64,000 bases of DNA from Aureimonas phyllosphaerae (GCF_900113065.1 NZ_FOOA01000008.1:124001-188000), one strand, 5' to 3'; shown: positions 28,946 to 38,533, numbered from the stretch's first letter. Notes: a model not told the origin generated them from the sequence alone. Program-made: numbers and translations.

Positions 28946-29377
28946 ATGTCGAACTTCGTCCCCTTGCGTGAAGAGTTGATCGTGCCGAGCAAAGACCCCA
29001 TCGACACCCGCATCGGAAGTCGTCTGCGCGCAGCCCGGGAGATGCGTCGGATGACGCTGGGGCAGGTGGGGCGCAGCATGGGGCTGACCTACCAGCAGAT
29101 CCGCAAGTACGAGAGCGGCGAGAACCGGCTGAGCGCCAGCCGGCTCTACCATCTGTCGGTGCTCCTGTCGGTCGACCCGGGCTACTTCTTCCGCGGCCTC
29201 GACGGGGAGAGCGATGCCGCGGCCTTGATGGCCGACGGCGAGCCGACCCTCGCTGCGGCGCTCGACCGGATCGGCAGCCCGGAAGTGCGCCACCACCTTC
29301 GAAGCCTGATCGAAGTCCTCGACATCGACTTCTCATCCCGTGCAAGACTGGGAAGCGAGGCGGACGCGACGCCCTGA
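28946..29377 (+). CDS. XRE family helix-turn-helix regulator
   Basis: A 143-residue DNA-binding protein. Residues about 22-80 are a Cro/C1-type helix-turn-helix (RLRAAREMRRMTLGQVGRSM, then TYQQIRKYESGENRLSASRL). This pattern with Q-I-x-K-Y-E-x-G is common in rhizobial orphan regulators. AGGAGA precedes the ATG by about 11 bases. The C-terminal half, acidic and helical, has no known domain. It lies 17 bases before a membrane protein gene on the same strand. Confidence 0.85.
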   Translation: MSNFVPLREELIVPSKDPIDTRIGSRLRAAREMRRMTLGQVGRSMGLTYQQIRKYESGENRLSASRLYHLSVLLSVDPGYFFRGLDGESDAAALMADGEPTLAAALDRIGSPEVRHHLRSLIEVLDIDFSSRARLGSEADATP

Positions 29378-29394
29378 AGCACAGGCATGCCGAC

Positions 29395-29844
29395 ATGCAG
29401 GAAAGGCCGGACCCGGACCCGGTGTCGCCATCGACGGGAGCGACCGGCACGGCGGATCCACCGGTTCCGGTCGTCGAAGGACGACACCTTCAGCGCCTCG
29501 GCTACCGCCTCCTGGCATCGACGGCTCTCGCGCTGGCCATTGCCGGCGTCGTCCTGCCGGGACTTCCGGCGACCCCGTTCCTACTCCTGGCCGCCTGGGC
29601 GGCCTCGCGCGGCTCGCCCGAGCTTGCGGCGCGCATCGAAAACCATCCCCGGTTCGGTCCCATCCTGCACGACTGGCGCACGCGTCGGGCCGTCCCGGTG
29701 CGGGCGAAGATCCTCGCCTGCGCCTCGATGGCCGCAAGCCTCGCCATGCTCGCGGCATCCGGCGCGCCGACGGCCGTCATCGGCGGCGTCGCCGCGATCC
29801 TCGTCTGCGTCGGCTCCTGGCTCGTCACCCGTCCGTCCCGCTGA
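29395..29844 (+). CDS. DUF454 (YbaN-like) membrane protein
   Basis: A 149-residue protein with a polar head of about 30 residues followed by the DUF454 pattern: GVVLPGLPATPFLLLAAWA, then ENHPRFGPILHDWRTRRAV, then two further hydrophobic segments. Three to four membrane helices are expected. E. coli YbaN belongs here; function unknown. It sits 17 bases after the XRE gene and converges on the RND pump gene. Confidence 0.85.
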   Translation: MQERPDPDPVSPSTGATGTADPPVPVVEGRHLQRLGYRLLASTALALAIAGVVLPGLPATPFLLLAAWAASRGSPELAARIENHPRFGPILHDWRTRRAVPVRAKILACASMAASLAMLAASGAPTAVIGGVAAILVCVGSWLVTRPSR

Positions 29845-29883
29845 GCGAGGCGGCCCGAGCCGGCCTGCCTCATCCCGCCGCGC

Positions 29884-32800
29884 TCACTCCGCCGGCTGGG
29901 GCTGGCCGCGGTCGGGGTTCTCGCGCTCCAGTGTCTCAAGCTCGGCCTCCAGCGCGTTGCGCGGCGGCGAGAAGCGCGACAGGAGGACGTAGAGCGCAGG
30001 CACCACGAAGAGCGTCAGGAACGTGCCGAGCGTCGTGCCGGCGGCGATCACCGCGCCGACCGTGGTGCGCGCCTCGGCGCCCGCGCCCGATTCCAGAAGT
30101 AGCGGCACCGCGCCGATGATGGTGGTGAGCGTCGTCATCAGAATCGGCCGCAGCCGCTGGCCCGCGGCTTCCACGGCCGCCTCGAACGGCTCGGCGCCCT
30201 CCTCGCGAAGCTGGTTGGCGAATTCCACGAGAAGGATCGCGTTCTTGGCGACGAGGCCGATGAGGAGCAGCATCGCGATCTGGCTGTAGATGTTGAGCGT
30301 CTGACCCATCGCCCAGAGGATGAGGACGCCGCCGGCGAGCGCGGCGGGGGCCGCCATCAGGATCACGAACGGGTGGACGAAGCTCTCGAACTGGCCGGCG
30401 AGCAGGAGATAGACGAGGATGAGGATCATCAGCATGATGAAGAGGACGGCCGACCCCGTCTCCTGGAAGTCGAGGCTCTGGCCGGTATAGGCGATCTCGG
30501 TGCCCGTCGGCTGCGTCTCCACGGCGATCTCTTCCAGCTGCGCCAGCGCGTCGCCGAGCGAGAGCGAGGGGGCGAGGTTGGCGCCGATGGTGATCGAGGG
30601 CTGGCGGTCGAGGCGCTCGAGTTCGCGCACCGTGCCCACCTCCTCGCGGATCACGACGCTCGACAGCGGGATCAGCTCGCCCTGGCCGGATCGCACGAAG
30701 ACGTTGTCGATGTCGGACGGCGTCAGCCGGTCCTCGGCGCGCGCCTGGAGGATGACCTCGTATTCCTCGCCGCGCTCGACATAGCGGGTGATCTCCGCCT
30801 CGCCGAACATGATCTGCAGCGTCTCGCCGATCGCCTGCGCGTCGACGCCGAGCGCCGAGGCGCGCGAGCGGTCGACGGAGACGCGCACCTGGGGCTTCGT
30901 GTCGTCGTAGTCCGAATCGAGATTGATGAGGCCGGGGATCGAGCGGCCCTTTTCGACGATCTCCTGCGACCACGCGTCGAGAACGTCGCGGTCCGGCCCC
31001 TTCACCACCATCGAGAGCGGGCGCCCGCGGCCGATGCCGAGGCCGTTCGGGTTGATCGCGAAAGCCCGCACGCCGGTCACCGCCGGCAGGGCCTCCTGCA
31101 GCCGTTGCTGGAAGGCCATCTGGGTTTCCTCGCGCTCCGACCAGTCCTTCAGCTGGACGATGAGGATGCCGACCGTCGGCTGGCCCTGTCCCGTGCGGCC
31201 GGGTGACAGGACGGTGAGGATGGCGCGCATCGGCCCGTCCTCGCCGTTGGTCTCGCGCACCACGGTCTCGAGGCTGCGCATCTTGTCCGACATGTAGGCG
31301 GGCGAGGCGCCCTCCGGCCCTTCCGCGCGCACGATGATCGCGCCGCGGTCCTCGTCGGGCGCCAGTTCGCTCGGCACTACGGTGAAGGCGAAGGCGCCGA
31401 TGCCGGCGAAGGCGAGGCCGGCGAGGAGCGTCAGCCAGACATGGCGGACGGCGACCCCCAGCACGCGCTTGTAGGCGTTGCCGAGCCGTTCGAGCCGGTC
31501 CCCGACAAAGCGCTCCATGCGCGTCGGCTCGGTGCGCGTGGTGAAGAGCTTCGAGGACAGCATCGGCGCGAGCGTCAGCGCCGCGGTGGTCGAGAACCCG
31601 ACGATCGCGGCGAGGACGACGGCGAACTCGCGGAACAGGAGGCCGACATTGCCGCCGAGAAAAGCGAGCGGCAGGATCACCGCGATCAGCACCAGCGCGC
31701 TCGCGAAGACCGCAAAGCCCACTTGCCGCGTGGCGCGCGCGGCGGCGAGGAGCAGCGGCTCGCCCTGCTGCTGGCGGCGGCGGATGTTCTCCATGATGAC
31801 GACGGCGTCGTCGGTGCACAGGCTGATCGCGAGGATGACGGCGAGGATCGTCAGGGTATTCAGCGAGAAGCCCATCGCCACGGCGACGATCGCGGCCGGA
31901 ATGATCGAGGCGGGGATCGTCGCGGCGGGGATGATGGTGGAGCGCACGGAGCCGAGGAAGACGAAGATCACGACCACGATCACCACGATCGTCTGGATCA
32001 GCGTCGAGGCGACGTTTTTCAGGTTCTCGCGGATGAAGACGGCCTCGTTGTAGCCGACCGCGATCTCGACCGAATCGGGGATCTGGTCGCGCACCGAATC
32101 GAGTTCCTCGATCACGCCTTGCGCGATCTCCAACGTGTTGGCGTTGGACTGGCGCACGACGCCGAGCGAGATCGCGTCCTGCCCGTCGACGCGAAAGCCG
32201 GAATTGCGGTCCTCGACGCCGACCTCGACGGTCGCGATGTCGCCGAGCCGGACCCGGTTGCCCTGCCGGTCTACGAGCGACAACTCGCGGAATTCGTCGG
32301 CCGACGAGAATCGCGTGTCGGCCCGCAGGGTGATCGCCTGCGTCGCGGTCTCGAGTTCGCCCGCCGGCAGTTCGACGTTCTCGGCCTCGAGGCGCGCCGA
32401 CACGTCGGAGGCCGTCACGCCGCGCGCGGCCATGGCGCGCCGGTCGAGCCAGATGCGCATGGCATAGCGCTTCTCGCCGCCGATCTGGACCTGGGACACG
32501 CCCGACACGGCACCGATCGCGTCCACCACCGTCCGGTCGACGATGTCGGTGAGGGCGGCGGTGTCGAGTTCGTCCGAGCGCACCGTCAGGTACATCATCG
32601 GCTGATCGTCGGCCGAGGCCTTTTCGATCACCGGCTCCTCGACGAGGTCGGGCAGGTCGTTGCGCACTGCCGAGACCTTGTCGCGCACGTCCGCCGCGGC
32701 GGCGTCGATGTCGGTGCCCGCCACGAATTCGAGGTCGATGTCGGAATTCTCGTCGCGCGTCGTCGAGCGGATCTGCCGGATGCCGGCGATGCCCGACAGG

Positions 32801-33009
32801 TTCTCCTCGATGATGCGCGTCACCTCGCGCTCCACCACCTCGGCCTGCGCGCCCCGGTAGATCGTGTTCACCGTGACGGACGGCGGATCGACGTCGGGGA
32901 ACTCGCGGATCGGAAGGGACAGGATCGCGCCGATGCCGATCGCGATCAGGAGGAGGTTGAACGACGCGGCCAGGATCGGCCGGGTGATGACGCTGTCGAG
33001 GAGGCGCAT
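29884..33009 (-). CDS. RND efflux pump, inner-membrane permease (HAE1 type)
   Basis: A 1041-residue proton-driven multidrug permease with the 12-helix, two-porter-loop RND layout and the usual length. The proton-relay aspartates in helix 4 are present (SLCTDDAVVIMEN), and helix 10 has the matching lysine (GLVAKNAILLVEFANQL). IREFPDVDPPSVTV near the N-terminus is typical of the MexB/AcrB branch. It is preceded by its membrane fusion protein with a 6-base gap. No outer-membrane channel gene is found here, so a TolC-like partner encoded elsewhere is likely. Confidence 0.94.
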   Translation of the reverse strand: MRLLDSVITRPILAASFNLLLIAIGIGAILSLPIREFPDVDPPSVTVNTIYRGAQAEVVEREVTRIIEENLSGIAGIRQIRSTTRDENSDIDLEFVAGTDIDAAAADVRDKVSAVRNDLPDLVEEPVIEKASADDQPMMYLTVRSDELDTAALTDIVDRTVVDAIGAVSGVSQVQIGGEKRYAMRIWLDRRAMAARGVTASDVSARLEAENVELPAGELETATQAITLRADTRFSSADEFRELSLVDRQGNRVRLGDIATVEVGVEDRNSGFRVDGQDAISLGVVRQSNANTLEIAQGVIEELDSVRDQIPDSVEIAVGYNEAVFIRENLKNVASTLIQTIVVIVVVIFVFLGSVRSTIIPAATIPASIIPAAIVAVAMGFSLNTLTILAVILAISLCTDDAVVIMENIRRRQQQGEPLLLAAARATRQVGFAVFASALVLIAVILPLAFLGGNVGLLFREFAVVLAAIVGFSTTAALTLAPMLSSKLFTTRTEPTRMERFVGDRLERLGNAYKRVLGVAVRHVWLTLLAGLAFAGIGAFAFTVVPSELAPDEDRGAIIVRAEGPEGASPAYMSDKMRSLETVVRETNGEDGPMRAILTVLSPGRTGQGQPTVGILIVQLKDWSEREETQMAFQQRLQEALPAVTGVRAFAINPNGLGIGRGRPLSMVVKGPDRDVLDAWSQEIVEKGRSIPGLINLDSDYDDTKPQVRVSVDRSRASALGVDAQAIGETLQIMFGEAEITRYVERGEEYEVILQARAEDRLTPSDIDNVFVRSGQGELIPLSSVVIREEVGTVRELERLDRQPSITIGANLAPSLSLGDALAQLEEIAVETQPTGTEIAYTGQSLDFQETGSAVLFIMLMILILVYLLLAGQFESFVHPFVILMAAPAALAGGVLILWAMGQTLNIYSQIAMLLLIGLVAKNAILLVEFANQLREEGAEPFEAAVEAAGQRLRPILMTTLTTIIGAVPLLLESGAGAEARTTVGAVIAAGTTLGTFLTLFVVPALYVLLSRFSPPRNALEAELETLERENPDRGQPQPAE

Positions 33010-33015
33010 GAACGA

Positions 33016-34188
33016 TCAGCCCCTTGCGGCCGGGGTGGCGGCCTGGGCTTCGCCGGGGCCGGTCTCCGGCCCGTCGCGGGCGGGCGGCGTGTCGCCCTCA
33101 CCCGCATCCTTCGGCTCGATCGCCTGGCCGGAGGTGAGGTCCTGGAAGCCCTCGACCACGACCTCCCGACCGGCCTCCAGTCCTTCCAGAAGCTCGACCT
33201 GGTCGGCGTCCCGCTGGCCGACGCGCACCTCGACGCGCTCGGCCTTGCCGTCGTTGGCGGCAAAGACGAAATGGTTCGCGCCCTCGACCTGCACCGCGAG
33301 CGGGGGCACCACGACGGCGTCCTCGCGCTGGCCGGTCTCCACGGTCACGTTCATCAGCATGCCCGGCAGGAGCTTCTCGTCGCCGTTCGGCACACTCGCC
33401 TCGATCGTCACGGTGCGCAGCGCCGGATCGACACGGCTTGCGATCGCCGTGACCTCGCCGCGGAACCGCTCGTCGGGGAAGGCGACGGACGTCGCCTCGA
33501 TCGGCGCGCCCATGCGAATCTGACCGAGATAGCGCTCCGGCACCGTGAAGCGGATCTCGATCGGATCGACGGCATCGAGCAGCGCCACCTCCGCGCCCGG
33601 CTGGATCAGGGCGCCAAGGCTGATGTTGCGCAGGCCGAGGCGGCCCGCGAAGGGGGCGCGGATGTTGTAGTCGTCGAGCCGCTCGCGCGCCGAGGCGACC
33701 TCGGCCTCGGCCGCTTCCGCCTGCCGCTGCAGGTCGTTGGCGACGGCACGGGGGCCCGTGCCGTCCTGCGCCAGCTGCGCGGCGCGGCCGAAGGCCTGGC
33801 GTGCCTCGTCGGCCGCCGCTTCCGCGACGCGCACCTGATCCTCCGCATCGGCCGGATCGAGGCGCACGAGGATGTCGCCCTCGGCGACATCCTGCCCGTC
33901 GGTGAAGGCGATCTCCTGCACCCGGCCCGACACGCGCGCCGAGACGGTCACGCTTTCGCGCGCCACCGTGTCGCCGACGGCTTCGAGCGTCAGGGCGATG
34001 TCGGCGAGCCCCGCCTTCGCCAGAACCACCGGCGTCGGCGGCTCCTCGCGCTCCTCCGCCTCGGCTTCCGCGGTCGCGCCGGGCAGGAGCGCGGCCACGG
34101 GCTCCGGCCAGCCGAAACCATAGGCGGTCGCTGCGAGCCCTCCGGCTGCGACGAGCAGGACGGCGAACGCGGTGGGAAGCGGCTTCAT
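33016..34188 (-). CDS. RND efflux pump, periplasmic adaptor
   Basis: A 390-residue membrane-fusion (HlyD/MFP) protein. A single N-terminal membrane or signal segment (LPTAFAVLLVAAGGLAATA) anchors it. The lipoyl-like halves are visible (VSARVSGRVQEIAFTDGQ, then IRAPFAGRLGLRNISLGA), joined by a coiled-coil hairpin rich in Ala, Glu and Arg between about residues 110 and 175. ATG 34188 has GGAGA 10 bases upstream; ATG 34215 is an alternative. A C-terminal tail of about 40 Pro-, Gly- and Ala-rich residues follows the barrel domain. Confidence 0.92.
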   Translation of the reverse strand: MKPLPTAFAVLLVAAGGLAATAYGFGWPEPVAALLPGATAEAEAEEREEPPTPVVLAKAGLADIALTLEAVGDTVARESVTVSARVSGRVQEIAFTDGQDVAEGDILVRLDPADAEDQVRVAEAAADEARQAFGRAAQLAQDGTGPRAVANDLQRQAEAAEAEVASARERLDDYNIRAPFAGRLGLRNISLGALIQPGAEVALLDAVDPIEIRFTVPERYLGQIRMGAPIEATSVAFPDERFRGEVTAIASRVDPALRTVTIEASVPNGDEKLLPGMLMNVTVETGQREDAVVVPPLAVQVEGANHFVFAANDGKAERVEVRVGQRDADQVELLEGLEAGREVVVEGFQDLTSGQAIEPKDAGEGDTPPARDGPETGPGEAQAATPAARG

Positions 34189-34389
34189 CTGGGAATCGTC
34201 TCCGGCCGTGTGCATCGTGGCGCAATCGGCGGGAGGGGCAATCGTTCCCACACGCGGGGCGGGCGCGATGTCGCATCACCGGATGGTGACCGGCGTGGGG
34301 CGATCGGGAGAAGGCCTGCGCAGGACGGCGCAGCGGGCGGCGCCGGTCAGGCCTCGGGCCGACGAGACGCCGGCCCGAGGGCGGATGAC

Positions 34390-34902
34390 TTACTCGGCGG
34401 CGGCCGCCTTCTTGGTGGCGCGGCGGCGCTTTGCGGGCTTCTCGGCCTCCACCTCGACGGGGGCGGGCGCCTCCTCGACCTCGGGCTCCAACTCGGGCGC
34501 GGCCTTGCGGCCGAGTCCGATGCTCTTGGCGAGCTCGGAGCGCTTGGCGGCGTAGTTGGCGGCGACCATCGGATAGTCCGGCGCGAGGCCCCACTTCTGG
34601 CGGTAGGCCTCGGGGGTCAGGTCGTAATGCGTCTTCAGATGGCGCTTCAGCGACTTGAACTGCTTGCCGTCCTCGAGGCAGATCAGATAGTCCGGCGTCA
34701 CCGACTTCTTGACCGGAACCGCCGGCACCAGCGGTGCGGCCGGCGCCGCTTCCGGCTCCTTGGCAGCATCGAAGTCGAGCGAGGCGTAGACGACGCCGAT
34801 CAGGGGCGCCAGGTCGTCGCGCGTCACATGGTTCTTGCTGACATAGGCCTTGACGATCTGAGCCGTCAGAGCCCGACGCGAGACGTCCTTACTGCTGTCC
34901 AT
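34390..34902 (-). CDS. mucR: MucR/Ros family zinc-finger regulator
   Basis: A 170-residue global regulator of the Ros/MucR family. The DNA-binding core is YLICLEDGKQFKSLKRHLKTHY followed by LTPEAYRQKWGL: one cysteine, an aspartate in place of the second cysteine, and the two histidines (H-x4-H), a form common in Rhizobiales. The C-terminal 45 residues are an acidic then lysine-rich tail, longer than usual. GAGAGG precedes the ATG. MucR proteins silence AT-rich promoters of surface polysaccharide, motility and virulence genes and repress their own gene. Confidence 0.93.
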   Translation of the reverse strand: MDSSKDVSRRALTAQIVKAYVSKNHVTRDDLAPLIGVVYASLDFDAAKEPEAAPAAPLVPAVPVKKSVTPDYLICLEDGKQFKSLKRHLKTHYDLTPEAYRQKWGLAPDYPMVAANYAAKRSELAKSIGLGRKAAPELEPEVEEAPAPVEVEAEKPAKRRRATKKAAAAE

Positions 34903-35149
34903 TTCAACCCTCTCGAAGTTTTTCGGACAAATAACGTAGTCGCGTATATTGGTCCAGTCGCCGCGGCTCGCGACAACATCGTTATTGAATTATCGACCCT
35001 TAGTTGTCCAATATCGCCGATATTAAGACCTTCGACGACGTGGCCGCGGAACCGGGCCCGTCTTCGCATGCCTGACATGCAATTCGGGACATGGTGCACG
35101 ATACCGATTCGTGGTCAGCCTGCGGCTGATTCGCATGAGTGATTGATCC
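34903..35149. promoter_or_regulatory. AT-rich mucR upstream region
   Basis: The 247-base gap between divergent mucR and an MFS gene is distinctly AT-rich for this genome, with T-A steps such as those MucR prefers. It contains a perfect 15-base palindrome, AATATCGCCGATATT, at 35010-35024, and a related AT patch at 34925-34945. Autoregulation by MucR is known in related bacteria, so these are likely binding sites; the palindrome itself could serve another factor. Confidence 0.5.
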
Positions 35150-36376
35150 ATGACCCACCCGTCCGCCCCCGCCGTCCGTCCGGCCGACCTGACGCAGGCG
35201 CGTGACCGCGCCGCACCTCGTGTCGGCCTGGCGCTTGCCTCGCTGTCCCTCGGCTCCTTCGTGATCGGCGCGGGCGAGTTCGGGATCATGGGCCTCCTGC
35301 CCACGATGGCGAGCGACCTCGGCGTCTCGATCCCGCAGGCCGGCCTCCTCGTCACCGGCTACGCGCTCGGCGTCGTGTTCGGCGCACCGCTCCTCGCCGT
35401 CCTCACCTCGCGCTGGGAGCGCCGGCGCACGCTGTTCCTGCTGGCGCTCGTGTTCTTCGCCGGCAACCTCGCCTGCGCGCTTGCACCGACCTACACGCTC
35501 CTGATGGCCGCGCGCCTCTTCACCGCGCTCGCCCACGGCGCCTTCTTTGGCATCGGCGCGGTGCTCGCCGCCGAGATCGCCCGGCCTGGCAAGGAGGCGC
35601 AGGCGATCTCCATGCTCTTCGTCGGCATGACGCTCGCCAACGTCTTCGGCGTGCCGCTCGGCACCGTCATCGGCCAGGCCTTCGGCTGGCGCTCCGCCTT
35701 CCTCGTGGTCAGTGCACTCGCGGCCGCGACCGCCGCGATGATCTACCTGTTCGTGCCCGTCAGCCGGCCGCGCCCGGGCGTGCGCTTCGCCGAGGAACTG
35801 CGGGCGCTCGTACGTCCGCCCGTGCTCCTCGCCATGTCCTTGAGCGTCCTCGCGTCCTCGGCGCTCTTCGTCCTCTACACCTACATCGCGCCGCTCCTCG
35901 TCGGCGTCACGGGCCTTGCCGAGACGAGCGTCCCCTACCTCCTCTTCGTGCTCGGCACCGGCATGACCATCGGCAACCTCGCGGGCGCCAAGCTCGCCGA
36001 CTGGAAGCTCATGCCCTCCATCATGGGGCTCTTCGCCGCCATGGCCGCGATCCTCGTCGGCATCCACGTCTTCGCGTCGAGCCCCGTCGTCATGGTCGCC
36101 CTGATGCTCCTCTGGGGCATGGTGGTCTTCGGCCTCACCTCGCCGATCCAGATGCGCATCGTCGCGACCTCGCAAGGGGCGCGCAACCTCGCCTCCACCA
36201 TCAACCAGAGCGCCTTCAACCTCGGCAACGCCTTCGGCGCCTGGCTCGGCGCCATGATGATCTCGGCCGGCCTCGGCTACGACGCCCTGCCGCTCGCCTC
36301 CGCCGCGCTGGCCTTGTCGGCGCTCGGCGTCGCCGCCGTCAGCTGGCGGATGGACGGGCGGGCATCTCGGGGGTAA
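35150..36376 (+). CDS. MFS transporter, DHA1-type exporter
   Basis: A 408-residue major facilitator with twelve membrane segments. The N-half holds FVIGAGEFGIMGLLPTMASDL and GYALGVVFGAPLLA, the family's motif region in this branch, and TSRWERRRTLFLL matches motif A in loop 2-3. The pattern is that of the AraJ/YdhP/Cml group, which exports sugars, arabinose analogues or drugs. Substrate cannot be told. It begins 247 bases from mucR and is followed by a cluster of hairpins. Confidence 0.87.
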   Translation: MTHPSAPAVRPADLTQARDRAAPRVGLALASLSLGSFVIGAGEFGIMGLLPTMASDLGVSIPQAGLLVTGYALGVVFGAPLLAVLTSRWERRRTLFLLALVFFAGNLACALAPTYTLLMAARLFTALAHGAFFGIGAVLAAEIARPGKEAQAISMLFVGMTLANVFGVPLGTVIGQAFGWRSAFLVVSALAAATAAMIYLFVPVSRPRPGVRFAEELRALVRPPVLLAMSLSVLASSALFVLYTYIAPLLVGVTGLAETSVPYLLFVLGTGMTIGNLAGAKLADWKLMPSIMGLFAAMAAILVGIHVFASSPVVMVALMLLWGMVVFGLTSPIQMRIVATSQGARNLASTINQSAFNLGNAFGAWLGAMMISAGLGYDALPLASAALALSALGVAAVSWRMDGRASRG

Positions 36377-36380
36377 CGGC

Positions 36381-36536
36381 GGGGCTATCGCCCCGAACCC
36401 CATCCGGGAAAGAATTCCCGGACCCTTCTTTCTTTTTGACATGGAAAAGGGGGCCATCGGCCCCTTTTCCATGTCACGAGAGATGGGGGTCCAGGGGAAT
36501 CATTCCCCTGGTGGGGTGCAGGGGTGAAACCCCTGC
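36381..36536. repeat. Row of five inverted repeats between converging genes
   Basis: Five hairpins lie back to back: 36381-36394 (5-bp stem), 36403-36422 (TCCGGGAA / TTCCCGGA, followed by a T-rich run to 36437, a good terminator for the MFS gene), 36438-36475 (17-bp arms with one bulged G), 36491-36511 (10-bp arms), and 36518-36536 (7-bp arms). The last two resemble the GGGGTCCAGGGG...CCCCTGG type of palindromic intergenic repeat seen in alphaproteobacterial genomes. They probably terminate transcription from both sides and may be copies of a repeat family. Confidence 0.7.
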
Positions 36537-36560
36537 GTCTCCCACGAACGACCCGTTTGA

Positions 36561-37226
36561 TCAGCCCGCCTCGAGCGGCGAGATGGAGATTTCGACGCGG
36601 CGGTTCTGGGCGCGGCCGGCTTCCGTGGCGTTGGAGGCGATCGGGCGGCTCATGCCGTAGCCCTGCGTGTTGAGGCGGCGCGGGTTGACGCCCTGGCTTG
36701 CCAGGAACTGCGAGACCGAGGAGGCGCGGCGTTGCGACAGGGCGAAGTTGTAGCCCTCGCCGCCCACGTTGTCGGTGTTGCCCGCGACGTCGACGATCGA
36801 GCGGTCGTACTTGTTGAGCACGATCGCGACGGACTGGAGCGTCGGATAGAACTCCGAGCGGACCTGGTCCTCGTTGGTGTCGAAGGTGATGTTGGAGGGC
36901 ATGTTGAGGATGATCCGGTCGCCCTGGCGGGTGACAGAGACGCCCGTGCCCTGCAGCTGGGCGCGCAGGTCGGCCTCCTGGCGGTCCATGTAGGCGCCGA
37001 TGCCGCCACCGCCGATGGCGCCGATGCCGGCTCCGATCAGCGCGGCGCGGCCGGGATCGGTGCCCGTGGCGCGGCCGACGAGGTAGCCGCCGAGCGCGCC
37101 CGCGCCCGCGCCGATGCCAAGACCGCCCGCGGTGTTCGAGATTTTCTGCTCGCCGGTATAGGGGTCGGTGGTGCAGCCGGCCAAAAGGCTCGCCGACGCG
37201 ACGGCAGCCAGGATGAGCTTCTTCAT
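36561..37226 (-). CDS. OmpA-family lipoprotein (YiaD-like)
   Basis: A 221-residue outer-membrane lipoprotein. The signal peptide ends in a lipobox, SLLAGC, with the acylated cysteine at residue 18. A glycine-zipper segment follows (residues about 35-80, repeats of G-A-G and G-I-G). The OmpA peptidoglycan-binding domain occupies about 105-215, with ITFDTNEDQVR and the signature VDVAGNTDNVGGEGYNFALSQRRA, then RRVEISISP. It links the outer membrane to the cell wall. Faced by hairpins on the 3' side. Confidence 0.92.
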   Translation of the reverse strand: MKKLILAAVASASLLAGCTTDPYTGEQKISNTAGGLGIGAGAGALGGYLVGRATGTDPGRAALIGAGIGAIGGGGIGAYMDRQEADLRAQLQGTGVSVTRQGDRIILNMPSNITFDTNEDQVRSEFYPTLQSVAIVLNKYDRSIVDVAGNTDNVGGEGYNFALSQRRASSVSQFLASQGVNPRRLNTQGYGMSRPIASNATEAGRAQNRRVEISISPLEAG

Positions 37227-37376
37227 GACGAGTTCCAGCCTTCCGATGGTTCGGGGCTCCTCGTGCGGCGGGAGGCCCTCGATGGTCGTGAGGAAAGGGC
37301 TAGAAAACAGTCTGGGCTGGATTGGGGCTGACGACCCGCTTTCGTCTCCGGCCTGAAAATAAATGCCCCGGCCGTG

Positions 37377-38378
37377 TCATCGCCGCCGCCGCCGGGCGAG
37401 AAGCCAGAGCGCCCCGAGCGACAGGCCGGCGATCTTGAGCGCCGCGCGATGCAGCTGGAGAGCGGTGTAGGGGCTGATCGGGATGCCGCGCGTATAAGGC
37501 GAATGGATGCGGCCGCCCTCGGTCGGCCGGTCGAGATTGTCGGTCGGCGTCAGGGGATGGCGCGAATGGGTGATGGGCGGCACGACGGCGGCGATGACCC
37601 GGTCGGTGAGGCTGGGAGCCACCGCCATGCCGAGGCGCAGGAGACCGCCGGGAAGGCCGATCGTAACCTCGCGCACGGGCCGCTCCAGCGCGTCGCAGAT
37701 GGACGTGGCGACCAGTTCTGGCGCGTAGAGCGGCGGCATGACGCGCGGCTCGGCGGCGAGATGGTTGCGTGCATGGTGGGGCAGGGCGCTGGCGATGCCG
37801 GACGGCTTGATTTGCACGACGTCGATCCGGTCGCCGGCGGCCAGAAGCTCCATGCGCAGCGCGTCGGTAAAGCCCTTCACGGCATGCTTCGAAGCGGAAT
37901 AGGCGCTAAGCAGCGGCACTGGCACGTCGCCGTTGACCGAGCCGACATTGACCAGGCGGCCACGCCCCGGCCGCGAGCGGAAATGGGCGACGGCGGCGAG
38001 CGAGCCGTGGACCGTGCCCCAGTAGTTGGTCTCGAACAGGCGCCGGTGATCGGCGAGCGGCAGGTCGGTGAGCGTCGCGTAGGCTGCGACGCCCGCATTG
38101 TTGACCCAGGCATCGAAGCGTCCGAAGCGGGCGACCACCGCCTCGGCCGCGCTGCGCAGGGCCTCGTCGGAGGAGACATCCACCGGCAGGGCGATCGCCT
38201 CGGCCCCCAGCGCCTCGACCTCGGCGCGCACGGCCTCTAGTTGCCCCTGACCCCGCGCGACGAGTGTGAGGCGCGCGCCGCGCCGGGCGGCCTCCAGCGC
38301 TGTCGCCCGGCCGATGCCCGAGCTTGCGCCCGTCAGCACCACCACCATTCCCGAAAGCGTGCGACGATGACCGGCCAT
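37377..38378 (-). CDS. SDR family oxidoreductase with C-terminal hydrophobic tail
   Basis: A 333-residue SDR; the motif TGASSGIGRATALEAARRG is near residues 16-34, NNAG near 93, and YSASK at the active site near 160. After the 230-residue catalytic domain comes an extension of about 100 residues ending in IAGLSLGALWLLARRRRR, a likely membrane anchor. Such extended SDRs are common in alphaproteobacteria and often unassigned. The first Met may be at residue 11 (38348), where homology begins. Substrate unknown. Confidence 0.83.
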   Translation of the reverse strand: MAGHRRTLSGMVVVLTGASSGIGRATALEAARRGARLTLVARGQGQLEAVRAEVEALGAEAIALPVDVSSDEALRSAAEAVVARFGRFDAWVNNAGVAAYATLTDLPLADHRRLFETNYWGTVHGSLAAVAHFRSRPGRGRLVNVGSVNGDVPVPLLSAYSASKHAVKGFTDALRMELLAAGDRIDVVQIKPSGIASALPHHARNHLAAEPRVMPPLYAPELVATSICDALERPVREVTIGLPGGLLRLGMAVAPSLTDRVIAAVVPPITHSRHPLTPTDNLDRPTEGGRIHSPYTRGIPISPYTALQLHRAALKIAGLSLGALWLLARRRRR

Positions 38379-38533
38379 GCTGCGTTTCCCGTTGAATCAC
38401 AGGACGAACGCCGGGACGGCACGGGCCGTTCGGCGCGCAAATCGTGGCCGACTGCCGATCGACCGGGGGCCCACGAAAAAGGCCGGCCCCCTCTAAGGGA
38501 GACCGGCCTCGATCTGTTCGGGCGGAAGCGGCG

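Noticed and set aside
31441-35142. A 1233-codon plus-strand frame across the RND and mucR genes
   Set aside because: It is the mirror of minus-strand genes with unmistakable families; its product is low-complexity and lacks homology.
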